In this document: positions 33,318 through 42,677 of the stretch, piece after piece
How the letters are laid out: every line of letters starts with the position of its first letter
Position numbering within the stretch: position 1 is the stretch's first letter
Origin: Streptomyces sp. Root431
GTDB lineage: Bacteria > Actinomycetota > Actinomycetes > Streptomycetales > Streptomycetaceae
DNA: 64,000 nucleotides
NCBI RefSeq assembly: GCF_001426585.1
Contig: NZ_LMEI01000009.1
Location: forward strand, 720,247 to 784,246
Direction of reading: 5' to 3'
Program-made: the position numbers and the translations under genes
Notes under the pieces: generated by a model
Databases searched by the model: none
What the model was told of the DNA's origin: nothing
The model's input: only the letters and a program-made list of their open reading frames with translations

Positions 33318-33716
33318 CTACTCCTGTCCGAGCGGTCGGAGCTCGTATTTGGGGTTGAAGAGGACCCGCCGGCCGTGGCTCATGGAGATCCGGCCGGAGG
33401 CGATCAGCTTGCGGCCCGGTTCGATGCCCACGATGGAGCGGCGGCCCAGCCAGACGACGTCCAGCGGTGCCGTGCCGTCGAAGAGCTCGGCCTCCAGCGC
33501 GGGCACACCGGCCCGGGGACGCAGCGTGACCGTGCGCAAGGTACCAGTCACCTTGACTATCTGGCGGTCGGAGCAGTCGCAGATGCGGGTGCACCCCGTG
33601 GCTTCGGCGTCCTCCTGGAGCTCCACCGACTCCAGGTCCTCCGGGGTGGAGGAGAGCCGGTCGAGCATCCGGCGGAACCTACCGGCCGGCTTCTCTGTAC
33701 GCGGTGCAGCACTCAT
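33318..33716 (-). CDS. OB-fold nucleic-acid-binding domain protein
   Basis: 132 aa from ATG 33716. Residues 40-128 make an OB fold like that of RecG/DnaE wedge domains (VKVTGTLRTVTLRPRAGVPA, then GTAPLDVVWLGRRSIVGI, GRKLIASGRISM). CTRICDCSDRQ carries three Cys near residue 45, uncommon for this fold and possibly metal-linked. Ends three bases before the DUF3159 gene. Confidence 0.85.
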   Translation of the reverse strand: MSAAPRTEKPAGRFRRMLDRLSSTPEDLESVELQEDAEATGCTRICDCSDRQIVKVTGTLRTVTLRPRAGVPALEAELFDGTAPLDVVWLGRRSIVGIEPGRKLIASGRISMSHGRRVLFNPKYELRPLGQE

Positions 33717-33774
33717 ACAGAAAGCGTACCGGCCCCCACCGCCACCAGGACCGGCCGCATACACGACTCTCGCA

Positions 33775-34461
<687 letters not shown>

Positions 34462-34544
34462 GGAGGGGGACCTACCTTCTTCGGCGCCCGTCGCGGGCGG
34501 CTTGGCTGATGGCGGTGCGGTGGGCTGATGGGCTGAGCGGTAAG

Positions 34545-34663
34545 GAGCGGAGTCGGTACGGGAGCGGAATCGGTACGAGAGCGGAATCGGTACGAGAGCG
34601 GGGTCGGTACGAGAGCGGAGTCGGTACGAGAGCAGAAGCTGTACGAGAGCGGGCCCGGCACCG
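34545..34663. repeat. 17-bp tandem repeat array, seven units
   Basis: GAGCGGAATCGGTACGA consensus. GAGCGG/GAGCAG begins at 34545, 34562, 34579, 34596, 34613, 34630 and 34647, exactly 17 apart. Variation is confined to two or three positions until the last unit. Sits between kdpD stop and kdpE start. Confidence 0.9.
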
Positions 34664-34695
34664 CGGCGGACGCGGGACGAGAGCCGGCGCGGGGT

Positions 34696-37242
34696 TCAGC
34701 TCACGGCATGCGCCGGAAGCTCCACGACCTGCCCCGGGGGCCCGCCCCGCACGGCCCTGAGGGTGAGGACCATGGTCAGGCCGCCGCCCGGGGTGTCCTC
34801 GGCGGAGAGGGTGCCGCCCATGGCCTCGACGAAGCCGCGGGCGACCGCGAGGCCGAGGCCCACGCCGGCGCCGCGGGGCGCGTCGCCGAAGCGCTGGAAC
34901 GGCTCGAAGATGCCGTCCTTGCCTTCGTCGGGGACTCCGGGGCCGCGATCCACGACGCGCAGTTCGACGCGCTCCCCCAGGGTGCTGGCCGCGACCGAGA
35001 CGGGCGCGCCGCCGGGGCTGTACTTCACGGCGTTCTCGACGATGTTGGCGACGGCCCGCTCCAGCAGGCCCTTGTCGACCTCGACCATCGGCAGCGTCTC
35101 GGGGATGTCGAGCTCGGCGCTGCCGTCGGGCACTCCCCCGAGGGCCATCGGGACGACCTCGTCGAGGTCCACGGCGCGGATCAGCGGCCTGACGGTGCCG
35201 GTCTGGAGGCGGGACATGTCGAGGAGGTTGCCGATGAGGTGGTCGAGGCGGTCGGCGCCCGCCTCGATGCCTTCGAGGAGCTCGGCGCGGTCCTCCTCGG
35301 ACCAGTCGACGTCGTCGGAGCGGAGCGAGGTGACGGAGGCCTTGATGCTCGCGAGCGGGGTCCGCAGGTCGTGGCTGACGGCGGCGAGCAGGGACGTACG
35401 GATCTTGTTGCCCTCGGCGAGCTTCCTGGCCTCCTCCGCCTCTCCGACGAGCCGCTGCCGGTCGAGGACGACCGCGGCCTGGGCGGCGAAGGCGCCGAGG
35501 ACGCGCCGGTCCTCGGCGGGCAGGACGCGGCCGGTCAGCGCGAGGGCCAGGTGGTCGCCGACCGGCATGTCCACGTCGGCGTCCTCGGGCCGAGCGACCG
35601 GGTGGGGGCCCACGCTCGCCGCCCGGGTCCACGGCTCGGCCCCGTCCGTCCGCTCGAGAAGGGTCACCGACTCCATCGAGAAGGTCTCGCGGACCCGTTC
35701 GAGGAGAGCGTCCAGGCTGGTCTCGCCGCGCAGCACGCTGCCCGCGAGGTACGAGAGCACCTCGGACTCGGCGCGGAGCCTGGCCGCCTGGTGGGTGCGC
35801 CGGGCGGCCAGGTCCACCACGGAGGCGACCGCCATCGCGACGCCGAGGAAGACGGCGAGGGCGACGATGTTCTTGGGGTCGGCGATGGTGATGCGGTGGA
35901 CGGGCGGGGTGAAGAACCAGTTCAGGAGGAGGGATCCGACGGCCGCCGAGGCGAGCGCGGGCAGGAACCCGCCGAGCATCGCGGCGGCGACGGTCAGCGC
36001 GAGGAAGAGCAGCATGTCGTTGGCGAGGCCGAGGTCGGCGTCGACGTTCGTGAGGAGCAGGGCCAGGGCGATGGGCCCCGCGACGCCGACCAGCCAGCCG
36101 CCGAGGATCCGGGACCGTCCGAGCCGCGCCCCGCGTGCGACGGGCAGCCCGCGCCCCTTGGCGACCTCGCCGTGGGTGACGATGTGGACGTCGAGGTCGG
36201 TGCCGGAGTCACGGGCGACGGTCTGGCCGACGCCGGGGCCGAACACGTACTGCCAGGTGCGGCGCCGACTGGAGCCGAGGACGATCTGCGTGGCGTTGAC
36301 CCCGCGGGCGAATTCCAGGAGCGCGGAGGGGATGTCGTCGCCGATGACGTGGTGGAACGTTCCGCCGAGGTCTTCGACGAGGGTCCGCTGGACGGCGAGT
36401 TCCTTCGGCGACGCGGCGGTCAAGCCGTCGCTGCGGGCGATGTAGACGGCGAGGACCTCGCCGCCCGCGCCCTTCTCGGCCAGCCGGGTGGCCCGGCGTA
36501 TCAGCGTGCGGCCCTCGGGGCCGCCGGTGAGGCCGACGACGATGCGCTCCCGGGCCTGCCAGGTGGAGCGGATGTTGTGCTCGCCCCGGTACTCCTGGAG
36601 GTACTCGTCGACCCGGTCGGCCGTCCACAGCAGCGCGAGCTCGCGCAGGGCGGTGAGGTTGCCGGGGCGGAAGTAGTTGGAGAGGGCCGCGTCGACCTTG
36701 TCTGACGTGTAGATGTTGCCGTGGGCCATGCGGCGGCGCAGGGCCTGGGGCGACATGTCGACCAGCTCGATCTGGTCGGCGCGGCGGACGATCTCGTCGG
36801 GGACGGTCTCCTTCTGCCGTACGCCGGTGATCGACTCGACGACGTCGCCCAGCGACTCCAGGTGCTGGATGTTGACCGTCGACACGACGTCGATGCCGGC
36901 CGCGAGGAGCTCGGCGACGTCCTGCCAGCGCTTGGGGTTCCGGGAGCCGGGGACGTTCGTGTGGGCGAGCTCGTCGACGAGCGCGACGGCCGGCTTCCTG
37001 GCCAGGACCGCGTCGACGTCCATCTCGGTGAAGGTGGTGCCCCGGTAGTCCAGGGTCCGGCGCGGCACCTGCTCCAGGCCGTGCAGCATCACCTCCGTGC
37101 GCGGCCGTCCGTGGTGCTCCACGAAGGCCACGACGCAGTCCGTACCGCGCTCGACCCGTCGGTGTCCCTCGGAGAGCATCGCGTACGTCTTGCCGACGCC
37201 CGGCGCAGCGCCGAGGTAGATCCGAAGCTTGCCGCGTCCCAT
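34696..37242 (-). CDS. kdpD: KdpD osmosensitive K+ sensor histidine kinase
   Basis: 848 aa from ATG 37242 (MGRGKLRIYLGAAPGVGKTY). KdpD-specific N-terminal domain with Walker A GAAPGVGKT and DELAHTNVPGSRNPKRWQD; USP-like domain about 230-350; four membrane segments about 385-490; GAF-like region; then kinase with H box SHDLRTPLASIK, N box ENAVKYSP, and DRGPGVPDEG/GVGLGLAVARG. Controls high-affinity K+ uptake via KdpE. The transporter operon is not adjacent here, so the pair is an orphan locus. Confidence 0.95.
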   Translation of the reverse strand: MGRGKLRIYLGAAPGVGKTYAMLSEGHRRVERGTDCVVAFVEHHGRPRTEVMLHGLEQVPRRTLDYRGTTFTEMDVDAVLARKPAVALVDELAHTNVPGSRNPKRWQDVAELLAAGIDVVSTVNIQHLESLGDVVESITGVRQKETVPDEIVRRADQIELVDMSPQALRRRMAHGNIYTSDKVDAALSNYFRPGNLTALRELALLWTADRVDEYLQEYRGEHNIRSTWQARERIVVGLTGGPEGRTLIRRATRLAEKGAGGEVLAVYIARSDGLTAASPKELAVQRTLVEDLGGTFHHVIGDDIPSALLEFARGVNATQIVLGSSRRRTWQYVFGPGVGQTVARDSGTDLDVHIVTHGEVAKGRGLPVARGARLGRSRILGGWLVGVAGPIALALLLTNVDADLGLANDMLLFLALTVAAAMLGGFLPALASAAVGSLLLNWFFTPPVHRITIADPKNIVALAVFLGVAMAVASVVDLAARRTHQAARLRAESEVLSYLAGSVLRGETSLDALLERVRETFSMESVTLLERTDGAEPWTRAASVGPHPVARPEDADVDMPVGDHLALALTGRVLPAEDRRVLGAFAAQAAVVLDRQRLVGEAEEARKLAEGNKIRTSLLAAVSHDLRTPLASIKASVTSLRSDDVDWSEEDRAELLEGIEAGADRLDHLIGNLLDMSRLQTGTVRPLIRAVDLDEVVPMALGGVPDGSAELDIPETLPMVEVDKGLLERAVANIVENAVKYSPGGAPVSVAASTLGERVELRVVDRGPGVPDEGKDGIFEPFQRFGDAPRGAGVGLGLAVARGFVEAMGGTLSAEDTPGGGLTMVLTLRAVRGGPPGQVVELPAHAVS

Positions 37243-37429
37243 GGCACGACCATACGTCCAGCCAATCGGACATTCCGCACGCGGACGGAGGCCCCCGTGC
37301 GGTCTTGACGTGATTCTGATGTCCGGACGGGCTCGAACCGGGCGGCCGGACGCCCGGACGCTCGGGCGGCCGGTCAAGCCGCCCGGGCGCTCAGGCCGTC
37401 GCGAGTGGTCCGTGCTCGGTGCTCGGCTC

Positions 37430-38158
37430 TCAGTGCTCGACGATCTCGCCGTCGCTGAGTTCCAGGACCCGGTCCGCCAGGCCCAGGAGCTGGGGGTCGT
37501 GCGTGGCGACCAGGGCCGTGCAGCCCTCGCTGCGCACCACGGCGCGCAGCAGCTCCATGACGGCGAGCCCGGTCTCCGCGTCCAGCTGGCCGGTCGGCTC
37601 GTCGGCGATCAGCAGGGCCGGCTTGTTGGCGAGGGCGCGGGCGATCGCGACCCGCTGCTGCTGGCCGCCGGAGAGCTCGCCGGGCCGCTGGGCCGCGTGG
37701 TCGGCGAGGCCCACGAGCGAGAGCATCAGCGCGACCCGATCCTCGCGCTCCTTGGGGTCGGCCTTCCGCAGCCGGAGGGGTACGCCCACGTTCTCGGCCG
37801 CGGAGAGGATCGGGAGGAGTCCGAAGGACTGGAAGATGAAGCCGATCCGGTCGCGGCGCAGCTCCAGGAGCCCGTTCTCACCGAGCGTGGAGAGGTCGGT
37901 GCCGTCGATGACGATCCGGCCCCCGTCGGCGCTGTCCAGTCCGCCCACGAGGTTCAGCAGGGTGGTCTTGCCGGAGCCCGAGCGCCCCTTGAGGGCGACG
38001 AGCTCGCCGCGCGGGATGTCGAAGGAGACCCCGCGCAGGGCGTGGACGGCGGCCTCGCCCGTGCCGTACGAGCGCCGGAGGTCCTCGACCCGGACCATCG
38101 GCAGTCCGGCCGGGTCCTCGATGACGGCCGTTCCGGATCGCGTGCTGCTCTCACTCAC
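37430..38158 (-). CDS. ABC transporter ATP-binding protein (LolD/MacB type)
   Basis: 242 aa. Start taken as GTG 38158, with GGAGGGGGAG seven bases upstream; an ATG at 38182 is possible. Walker A GRSGSGKTT, Q-loop FQSFGLLP, signature LSGGQQQR, Walker B LLIADEPTG, H-loop VATHD. Subgroup with permeases of the FtsX-like type. No permease gene is adjacent on either side, so it may work with a distant partner. Confidence 0.9.
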   Translation of the reverse strand: MSESSTRSGTAVIEDPAGLPMVRVEDLRRSYGTGEAAVHALRGVSFDIPRGELVALKGRSGSGKTTLLNLVGGLDSADGGRIVIDGTDLSTLGENGLLELRRDRIGFIFQSFGLLPILSAAENVGVPLRLRKADPKEREDRVALMLSLVGLADHAAQRPGELSGGQQQRVAIARALANKPALLIADEPTGQLDAETGLAVMELLRAVVRSEGCTALVATHDPQLLGLADRVLELSDGEIVEH

Positions 38159-38254
38159 CGTGTGCTCCCCCTCCTCGAACATGTGCGCCCGCCAGTATGG
38201 TCCGCCGCCGTGCCCAAGGGCCAGAGCCCGCACGCGTACGGAGGGGAAAACGGC

Positions 38255-38299
38255 CGGTGGGCCGCTCCCCGTACGTTTCGTACGGGGAGCGGCCCACCG
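38255..38299. terminator. 21-bp perfect hairpin, TTT loop
   Basis: Left arm 38255-38275 (CGGTGGGCCGCTCCCCGTAC G), right arm 38279-38299. All pairs match. It follows the DUF3710 stop on the minus strand and precedes the ABC gene, separating the two units. Confidence 0.9.
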
Positions 38300-38326
38300 C
38301 TCGTGTCTCGATTCCTCGATCGCGGC

Positions 38327-39088
38327 TCAGCGGATCTCGGAGACCTCCGGGCCGCGCTGGAGCTGGCCCATGCCGCCGGAGAAGCGCGAGTTCGCCTGCT
38401 CCTCCTGCTGGACACCGTCCGGCACCATCTGCGCGTCGTTCGGCAGCTTCAGGACGATCGGGTCGCGCGGGGCCATCGGGCCGTCGCCGCGGACGACCAC
38501 GGTGTCCCGCACGATCTGCTCCAGGAGCCCGGCAGCCTCCGGCTGCACCGCGCCCTGCCCGGAGATCACTCCGCGCAGGAACCAGCGGGGCCCGTCGACG
38601 CCCACGAAGCGCACGAGCTGCACGCCGCGGTTGCCGTCCGGCAGCTGTACGGGCACCTGGGCCCGCAGCTCCCAGCCGAGGGGACCCTCGACCTCGTCGA
38701 TGACTCCACCCTGCTGGACGATGCCCGTGGCGATCTCGTCACGGACCTCGCCCCAGATGCCCTCGTTCTTCGGGGCGGCGAAGGCCTGCAGCTGGACGGC
38801 ACTGTCGCGCAGGACGACGGTGGCCGCGACGATCGCGTCGCCCGCCACCTCGACCCGCAGCTCCATGCCCTCGACTCCGGGCACGAAGACGCCCCCGAGG
38901 TCGACACGGCCGTCCTCCGGCGTGGTGACCTCGGAGATGTCCCACGGTCCGTCGGGCCGGGGCGCCGGCGGAAGGTTCACCCGACGCGGCGCGTCGGCCG
39001 CGCCGTCGGTGCCGACCTCGTCGACGACCTGCTCGGCCTCGCCCGCTGCGTCCTCAGCGGCACCGCTCTTCTTGCGACGTCCGAACAC
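38327..39088 (-). CDS. DUF3710 family protein
   Basis: 253 aa from GTG 39088, ribosome site GGAAGGA. N-terminal FGRRKKSG and an acidic stretch, then the DUF3710 core (residues 45-235: GPWDISEV, MELRVEVAGDAIVAA, EVRDEIATGIVQQGG, WFLRGVISGQGAV). Function unknown; invariably near dut in Actinobacteria. One base after the dut stop, so coupled. Confidence 0.9.
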   Translation of the reverse strand: MFGRRKKSGAAEDAAGEAEQVVDEVGTDGAADAPRRVNLPPAPRPDGPWDISEVTTPEDGRVDLGGVFVPGVEGMELRVEVAGDAIVAATVVLRDSAVQLQAFAAPKNEGIWGEVRDEIATGIVQQGGVIDEVEGPLGWELRAQVPVQLPDGNRGVQLVRFVGVDGPRWFLRGVISGQGAVQPEAAGLLEQIVRDTVVVRGDGPMAPRDPIVLKLPNDAQMVPDGVQQEEQANSRFSGGMGQLQRGPEVSEIR

Positions 39089-39089
39089 G

Positions 39090-39602
39090 TCACTGTCCTT
39101 CCCGGTCGGATACGACCGAAGCGTATCGATTCCCACCCGTTGAGCCGTCCACGGCGGCATGGCCGCCGGTGGACCCGAAGCCCCCCTCGGCCCGCGCCGA
39201 GCCGGGAAGCTCCGCCACCTCGTGGAAGCGAACCTTCTCGACCTGCTGGACGACCAGTTGGGCAATCCGGTCGAACCGCTCGAACCGCACGCTCTCGCGC
39301 GGGTCGAGATTGACCACGATCACTTTGATCTCTCCACGGTACCCGGCATCCACCGTCCCCGGGGCATTCACGAGCGCGACTCCGCAGCGAGCGGCCAGGC
39401 CGGAGCGCGGGTGCACGAAGGCCGCGTACCCGTCGGGCAGGGCGATGGAGACGCCGGTGGGCAGCACGGCGCGGTCCCCGGGGGCGAGAACGGCGGCCTC
39501 GGTGGTCACGAGGTCGGCGCCGGCGTCGCCGGGGTGCCCGTAGGCGGGGATCGGCACCTCCGGGTCCACTCGCCGGATCAGTACGTCGACAGGGTTGCGC
39601 AT
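39090..39602 (-). CDS. dut: dUTP diphosphatase
   Basis: 170 aa. Five trimeric dUTPase motifs: AGADLVTTEA, PRSGLAARCGV, NAPGTVDAGYRGEIKV, RIAQLVVQ and the C-terminal GGFGSTGGH arm. Hydrolyses dUTP to dUMP. Start overlaps the thioesterase stop by one base (TGATG). The C-terminal tail beyond GGH is about 20 residues longer than needed. Confidence 0.96.
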   Translation of the reverse strand: MRNPVDVLIRRVDPEVPIPAYGHPGDAGADLVTTEAAVLAPGDRAVLPTGVSIALPDGYAAFVHPRSGLAARCGVALVNAPGTVDAGYRGEIKVIVVNLDPRESVRFERFDRIAQLVVQQVEKVRFHEVAELPGSARAEGGFGSTGGHAAVDGSTGGNRYASVVSDREGQ

Positions 39603-40186
39603 CAGGGGTTCACCTCGAAGGCGCGGGCGCGCCTCACCTGGTCGGGGTCGGACATGGCGGCCTGGATCTCCTCCGGCCGGCCGTTGTCGATGAAGTGGTC
39701 GACCTTGACCTCGACGAAGAGGGCGTCGGCGCGGACGGCGACGGGGCCCTCGGGCCCGCCGATCCGGCCGACGGCGGTCGAGAAGATCTTGCGGCCGTGG
39801 ACGGCGGTGACGGCGGCCTCCAGGTGGAGCACCGTGCCGACCGGGACGGGCCGGGCGAAGTCGGTCTCCAGCCTGCCGGTCACGGCGATGACCCGCAGCA
39901 GCCAGTTCAGGGAGCCGAGGGTCTCGTCGAGCGCGGTGGCGAGGACGCCGCCGTGCGCGAGGCCGGGGGCGCCCTGGTGGTCGGGGGTCACGGTGAACTC
40001 GGCGGTGACGGTCACGCCCTCGCCCGCGCGCGCCTCCAGGTGGAGGCCGTGGGGCTGCCCGCCGCCGCACCCGAAGCAGTACTCGTAGTGCGAACCGAGC
40101 AGCTCGCCGGGGGCCGGGGCGTCGGGGTGGCGTACCGGCGGTATGGCGTCGGCCGGCGGGGTGAGGGCGGCAGATGTTGCAGTCAC
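39602..40186 (-). CDS. PaaI-family hotdog thioesterase
   Basis: 194 aa from GTG 40186. Hotdog fold: CFGCGGGQPHGLHLEAR at the N-terminus, HQGAPGLAHGGVLATALDE (the HGG catalytic loop with Asp/Glu), and the second strand GRLETDFARPVPVG. Hydrolyses acyl-CoA-type thioesters; substrate unknown. Leads the thioesterase-dut-DUF3710 unit and diverges from the DUF3093 gene across 58 bases. Confidence 0.88.
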   Translation of the reverse strand: MTATSAALTPPADAIPPVRHPDAPAPGELLGSHYEYCFGCGGGQPHGLHLEARAGEGVTVTAEFTVTPDHQGAPGLAHGGVLATALDETLGSLNWLLRVIAVTGRLETDFARPVPVGTVLHLEAAVTAVHGRKIFSTAVGRIGGPEGPVAVRADALFVEVKVDHFIDNGRPEEIQAAMSDPDQVRRARAFEVNP

Positions 40187-40244
40187 AGGCGCAGACCTTA
40201 CCCGCGCGGCCGGGCGCGGGTCGCGCCGTGCCAAGCTTGGACGC

Positions 40245-40814
40245 ATGCAGCCTTCCGTGCCGTCCCCCGCCCCCTCCTCCGAGCCTTCGCCCGCGCCGTC
40301 CGCCGAGTCGCCCGTCGAGACGGCCGCCGCGTCGTCCCCGGTCGCGGCCTCGGCGCCGGCCGCGCCGCGCTTCGACGAGCGGCTGACGGCGCCCGGCTCG
40401 TGGTGGGTGATCGCGGGCCTGATCGGTCTGTCCGGCGGCCTGATCATGTTCCCGCTGGGCAACGTCCCGATGCTGGGCGGTCTGATCGTGGCGGCGGTGC
40501 TCGCCGGCGCCGCGGTCTCCTCGTACGGCTCGGCCCGGATCCGGGTGGTGGCCGGTTCGCTGGTGGCGGGCGACGCGCGGATCCCGGTCTCGGCGCTCGG
40601 CGCGGCGGAGGTGCTGGACGCGGAGGAGGCGCGCGCCTGGCGCACCCACAAGGCCGACCCGCGCGCCTTCATGCTGATGCGCAGCTATGTGCAGCGGGCC
40701 GTAAGGGTCGAGATCACGGACCCGGCGGACCCGACGCCGTACGTGTACCTGTCCAGCCGCGAGCCGGAGGCCCTGGTGGCGGCCCTGGAGTCCGTACGCG
40801 CCGAGGCGGCCTGA
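40245..40814 (+). CDS. DUF3093 family membrane protein
   Basis: 189 aa from ATG 40245. The first 45 residues are Ser/Ala/Pro-rich. Two membrane segments (about 52-70 and 74-92), then the DUF3093 soluble part: RIRVVAGSLVAGDARIPV and YLSSREPEALVAAL. Function unknown. Opposite to the thioesterase-dut unit, as in related genomes. Confidence 0.88.
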   Translation: MQPSVPSPAPSSEPSPAPSAESPVETAAASSPVAASAPAAPRFDERLTAPGSWWVIAGLIGLSGGLIMFPLGNVPMLGGLIVAAVLAGAAVSSYGSARIRVVAGSLVAGDARIPVSALGAAEVLDAEEARAWRTHKADPRAFMLMRSYVQRAVRVEITDPADPTPYVYLSSREPEALVAALESVRAEAA

Positions 40815-40884
40815 TCCGGCGCCGCCCCGGGCCGGGTTCTCGTCCGGCCCGGAGGTGGGCTGTTCCGGCCCAGGGGACGGGCGG

Positions 40885-41973
40885 CTAGAAGCCGAGCTCC
40901 TTGGGATTCTCGGGCTGCTCCAGGGGAGGCAGCTCCGGGAGGGCGTTCCACGGGATCTGCCGGGCGCGGAGGTCCTTGCGGATGTGCGCGGCGAGCTTCT
41001 TGGTGTCGCGCCGGTTCATGACCGCGCCGACGGCGGCGCCGACCATGAAGGGCATGAGGTTCGGCAGGTTGCGCACCATGCGCTTCATGATCTGCTGGCG
41101 CAGTTCGCGCTTGAGCTGCCCGCCGAGCGCCGCGTTCACGGTGGTGGGCTTGGTGGGGTCGATGCCCCGCTCCTCGGCCCAGGAGGTCAGATAGGCCGTC
41201 GAGCGCTGGGCGAGCCCGCCCGGCGGGCGCAGTCCGTACACCTCGTGCAGTTCGGCGATGAGTTTGAGTTCCACGGCGGCGACGCCGGTGATCTCGGCCG
41301 CCAGTTCGGCGGGCATGGCCGGGGGTACGGGAAGCATGGCGGCGGCGCCGACGCCCGCTCCGACGGTCGAGCTCGCGTTCGCCGCGCCCGTGACGAGCTT
41401 GTCGGCGATCTGCTCGGGACCGAGCCCGGGGAAGTGTCTGCGCAGGGTCGCCAGGTCGCGGACCGGGATCCGCGGGGCGAGGTCGATGAGCCGGTCGGCC
41501 AGATAGCCGATGCCGGCCTTGGCGCTGTCACCTCCGCGCTTCACGCCGTCCTTGACGCTGCGCGTGACACCGCGCCGGACGGCGTCGATCCGTTCGGTGT
41601 CGATCTTTATCCTGTCGAGCTGGGCCCGCGCGGGGTCGGCCAGCCGCCTGACGGCGTCCAGCCGTCCGTGGCGTGCTTCGCCCCGGCCCTCGCGCAGCTC
41701 CGCGGGGAGCCGCGCCGCGTCCGGCCCGGCGCCCTCGCCGGCGCCCGGCTCGACGCGCGAACCGGTTGCCGCCTCGATGTCCGCGACGACTGCTTCGAGC
41801 GAGGCCGAACGGCCCCGCCCGTCGTCACGTGCGCCGAGGGAGGGCAGGGGGGCGGCGGGCTCGGCGTCAGGGGCCTCCTGGGCACCCTCTACCGGGCTTG
41901 TGCCGCCCTTGTACGTCTCCGAGCTCCCAGGGAGCCGGAGACGCCGCTTCCGGGACGGTGTCTCGCCTGCCAC
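40885..41973 (-). CDS. conserved actinobacterial protein, EcsC-like C-terminal half
   Basis: 362 aa, GTG start. The first 125 residues are charged and low complexity. The C-terminal part has small-residue helices (STVGAGVGAAAMLPVPPAM, GAAVGAVMNRR) and ELAAEITGVAAVELKLIAEL, resembling EcsC proteins of unknown role at the membrane. The last 20 residues are Pro-rich. Twelve bases downstream of the DUF4193 gene, likely one transcript. Family assignment is tentative. Confidence 0.65.
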   Translation of the reverse strand: MAGETPSRKRRLRLPGSSETYKGGTSPVEGAQEAPDAEPAAPLPSLGARDDGRGRSASLEAVVADIEAATGSRVEPGAGEGAGPDAARLPAELREGRGEARHGRLDAVRRLADPARAQLDRIKIDTERIDAVRRGVTRSVKDGVKRGGDSAKAGIGYLADRLIDLAPRIPVRDLATLRRHFPGLGPEQIADKLVTGAANASSTVGAGVGAAAMLPVPPAMPAELAAEITGVAAVELKLIAELHEVYGLRPPGGLAQRSTAYLTSWAEERGIDPTKPTTVNAALGGQLKRELRQQIMKRMVRNLPNLMPFMVGAAVGAVMNRRDTKKLAAHIRKDLRARQIPWNALPELPPLEQPENPKELGF

Positions 41974-41985
41974 GGCCGAGCGGCC

Positions 41986-42282
41986 TCAGTCGCAGTCGCG
42001 GCAGATCGGCTGGCCGTTCTTCTCCCGTGCCAGCTGGCTGCGGTGGTGCACGAGGAAGCAGCTCATGCACGTGAACTCGTCGGCCTGCTTGGGCAGGACC
42101 CGGACGGCCAGCTCCTCGTTCGAGAGGTCGGCCCCGGGCAGTTCCAGGCCTTCGGCGGCCTCGAACTCGTCGACGTCGACCGTCGAGGTCGACTTGTCGT
42201 TCCGGCGGGCCTTCAGTTCTTCAAGGCTGTCCGAGTCGACGTCGTCGTCGGTCTTGCGTGGGGTGTCGTAATCCGTTGCCAT
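41986..42282 (-). CDS. DUF4193 family zinc-ribbon-like protein
   Basis: 98 aa from ATG 42282 behind AGAGGGGGAG. Acidic N-terminus (MATDYDTPRKTDDD), C-terminal Cys pairs CMSCFLVHHRSQL and CRDC, which probably bind zinc. Actinobacteria-specific and highly conserved. This family includes RbpA-like-sized proteins of unknown function. Between cutRS and the EcsC-like gene. Confidence 0.9.
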   Translation of the reverse strand: MATDYDTPRKTDDDVDSDSLEELKARRNDKSTSTVDVDEFEAAEGLELPGADLSNEELAVRVLPKQADEFTCMSCFLVHHRSQLAREKNGQPICRDCD

Positions 42283-42677
42283 GTCGCTCTCCCCCTCTGG
42301 GTAGTTGCGGTGTCTCCAGCGCACGTAACGCGTGAGAGGTCGGACTTGTGCCCGACCTGAGGCGGAGATTTTGCCTCACATCAAGGTCTGTTACTCAATC
42401 GACACCCGTCGCGCCCTCTCACGAGTGATCGGCTTCGGGTGGCGAACCGGACCGTACACGGTCCTCCGGGCGCCCTTCACAGGCGCCACCCCGTGTACTT
42501 CCCGTCATTCCGGGCCCCGGAAACCCGGACTTTTCCTGGTTTTCCGAGGGATTTCTCGGTCACGGAGAGTGGAGGTCCGGACACCCTCTCCTGTGATCGA
42601 TCACACATGAGCGTCTCAGAATCGGGGCCAGAGAATTCCGCGCAAAGCGAACGGAACCGGTCGGCTTGTGCAGTGTG
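42283..42677. other. 395-base gap between cutS 3' end and DUF4193 gene
   Basis: The part next to the DUF4193 start includes the A/T-richer TTGCCTCACATCAAGGTCTGTTACTC (about 42371-42396) and should carry its promoter. A second A/T patch is near 42530-42560 (TTTTCCTGGTTTTCCGAGG). No gene or strong hairpin noticed. Confidence 0.5.

Noticed and set aside
34545..34663. CRISPR-like repeats
   Set aside because: 17-bp contiguous units with no spacers.
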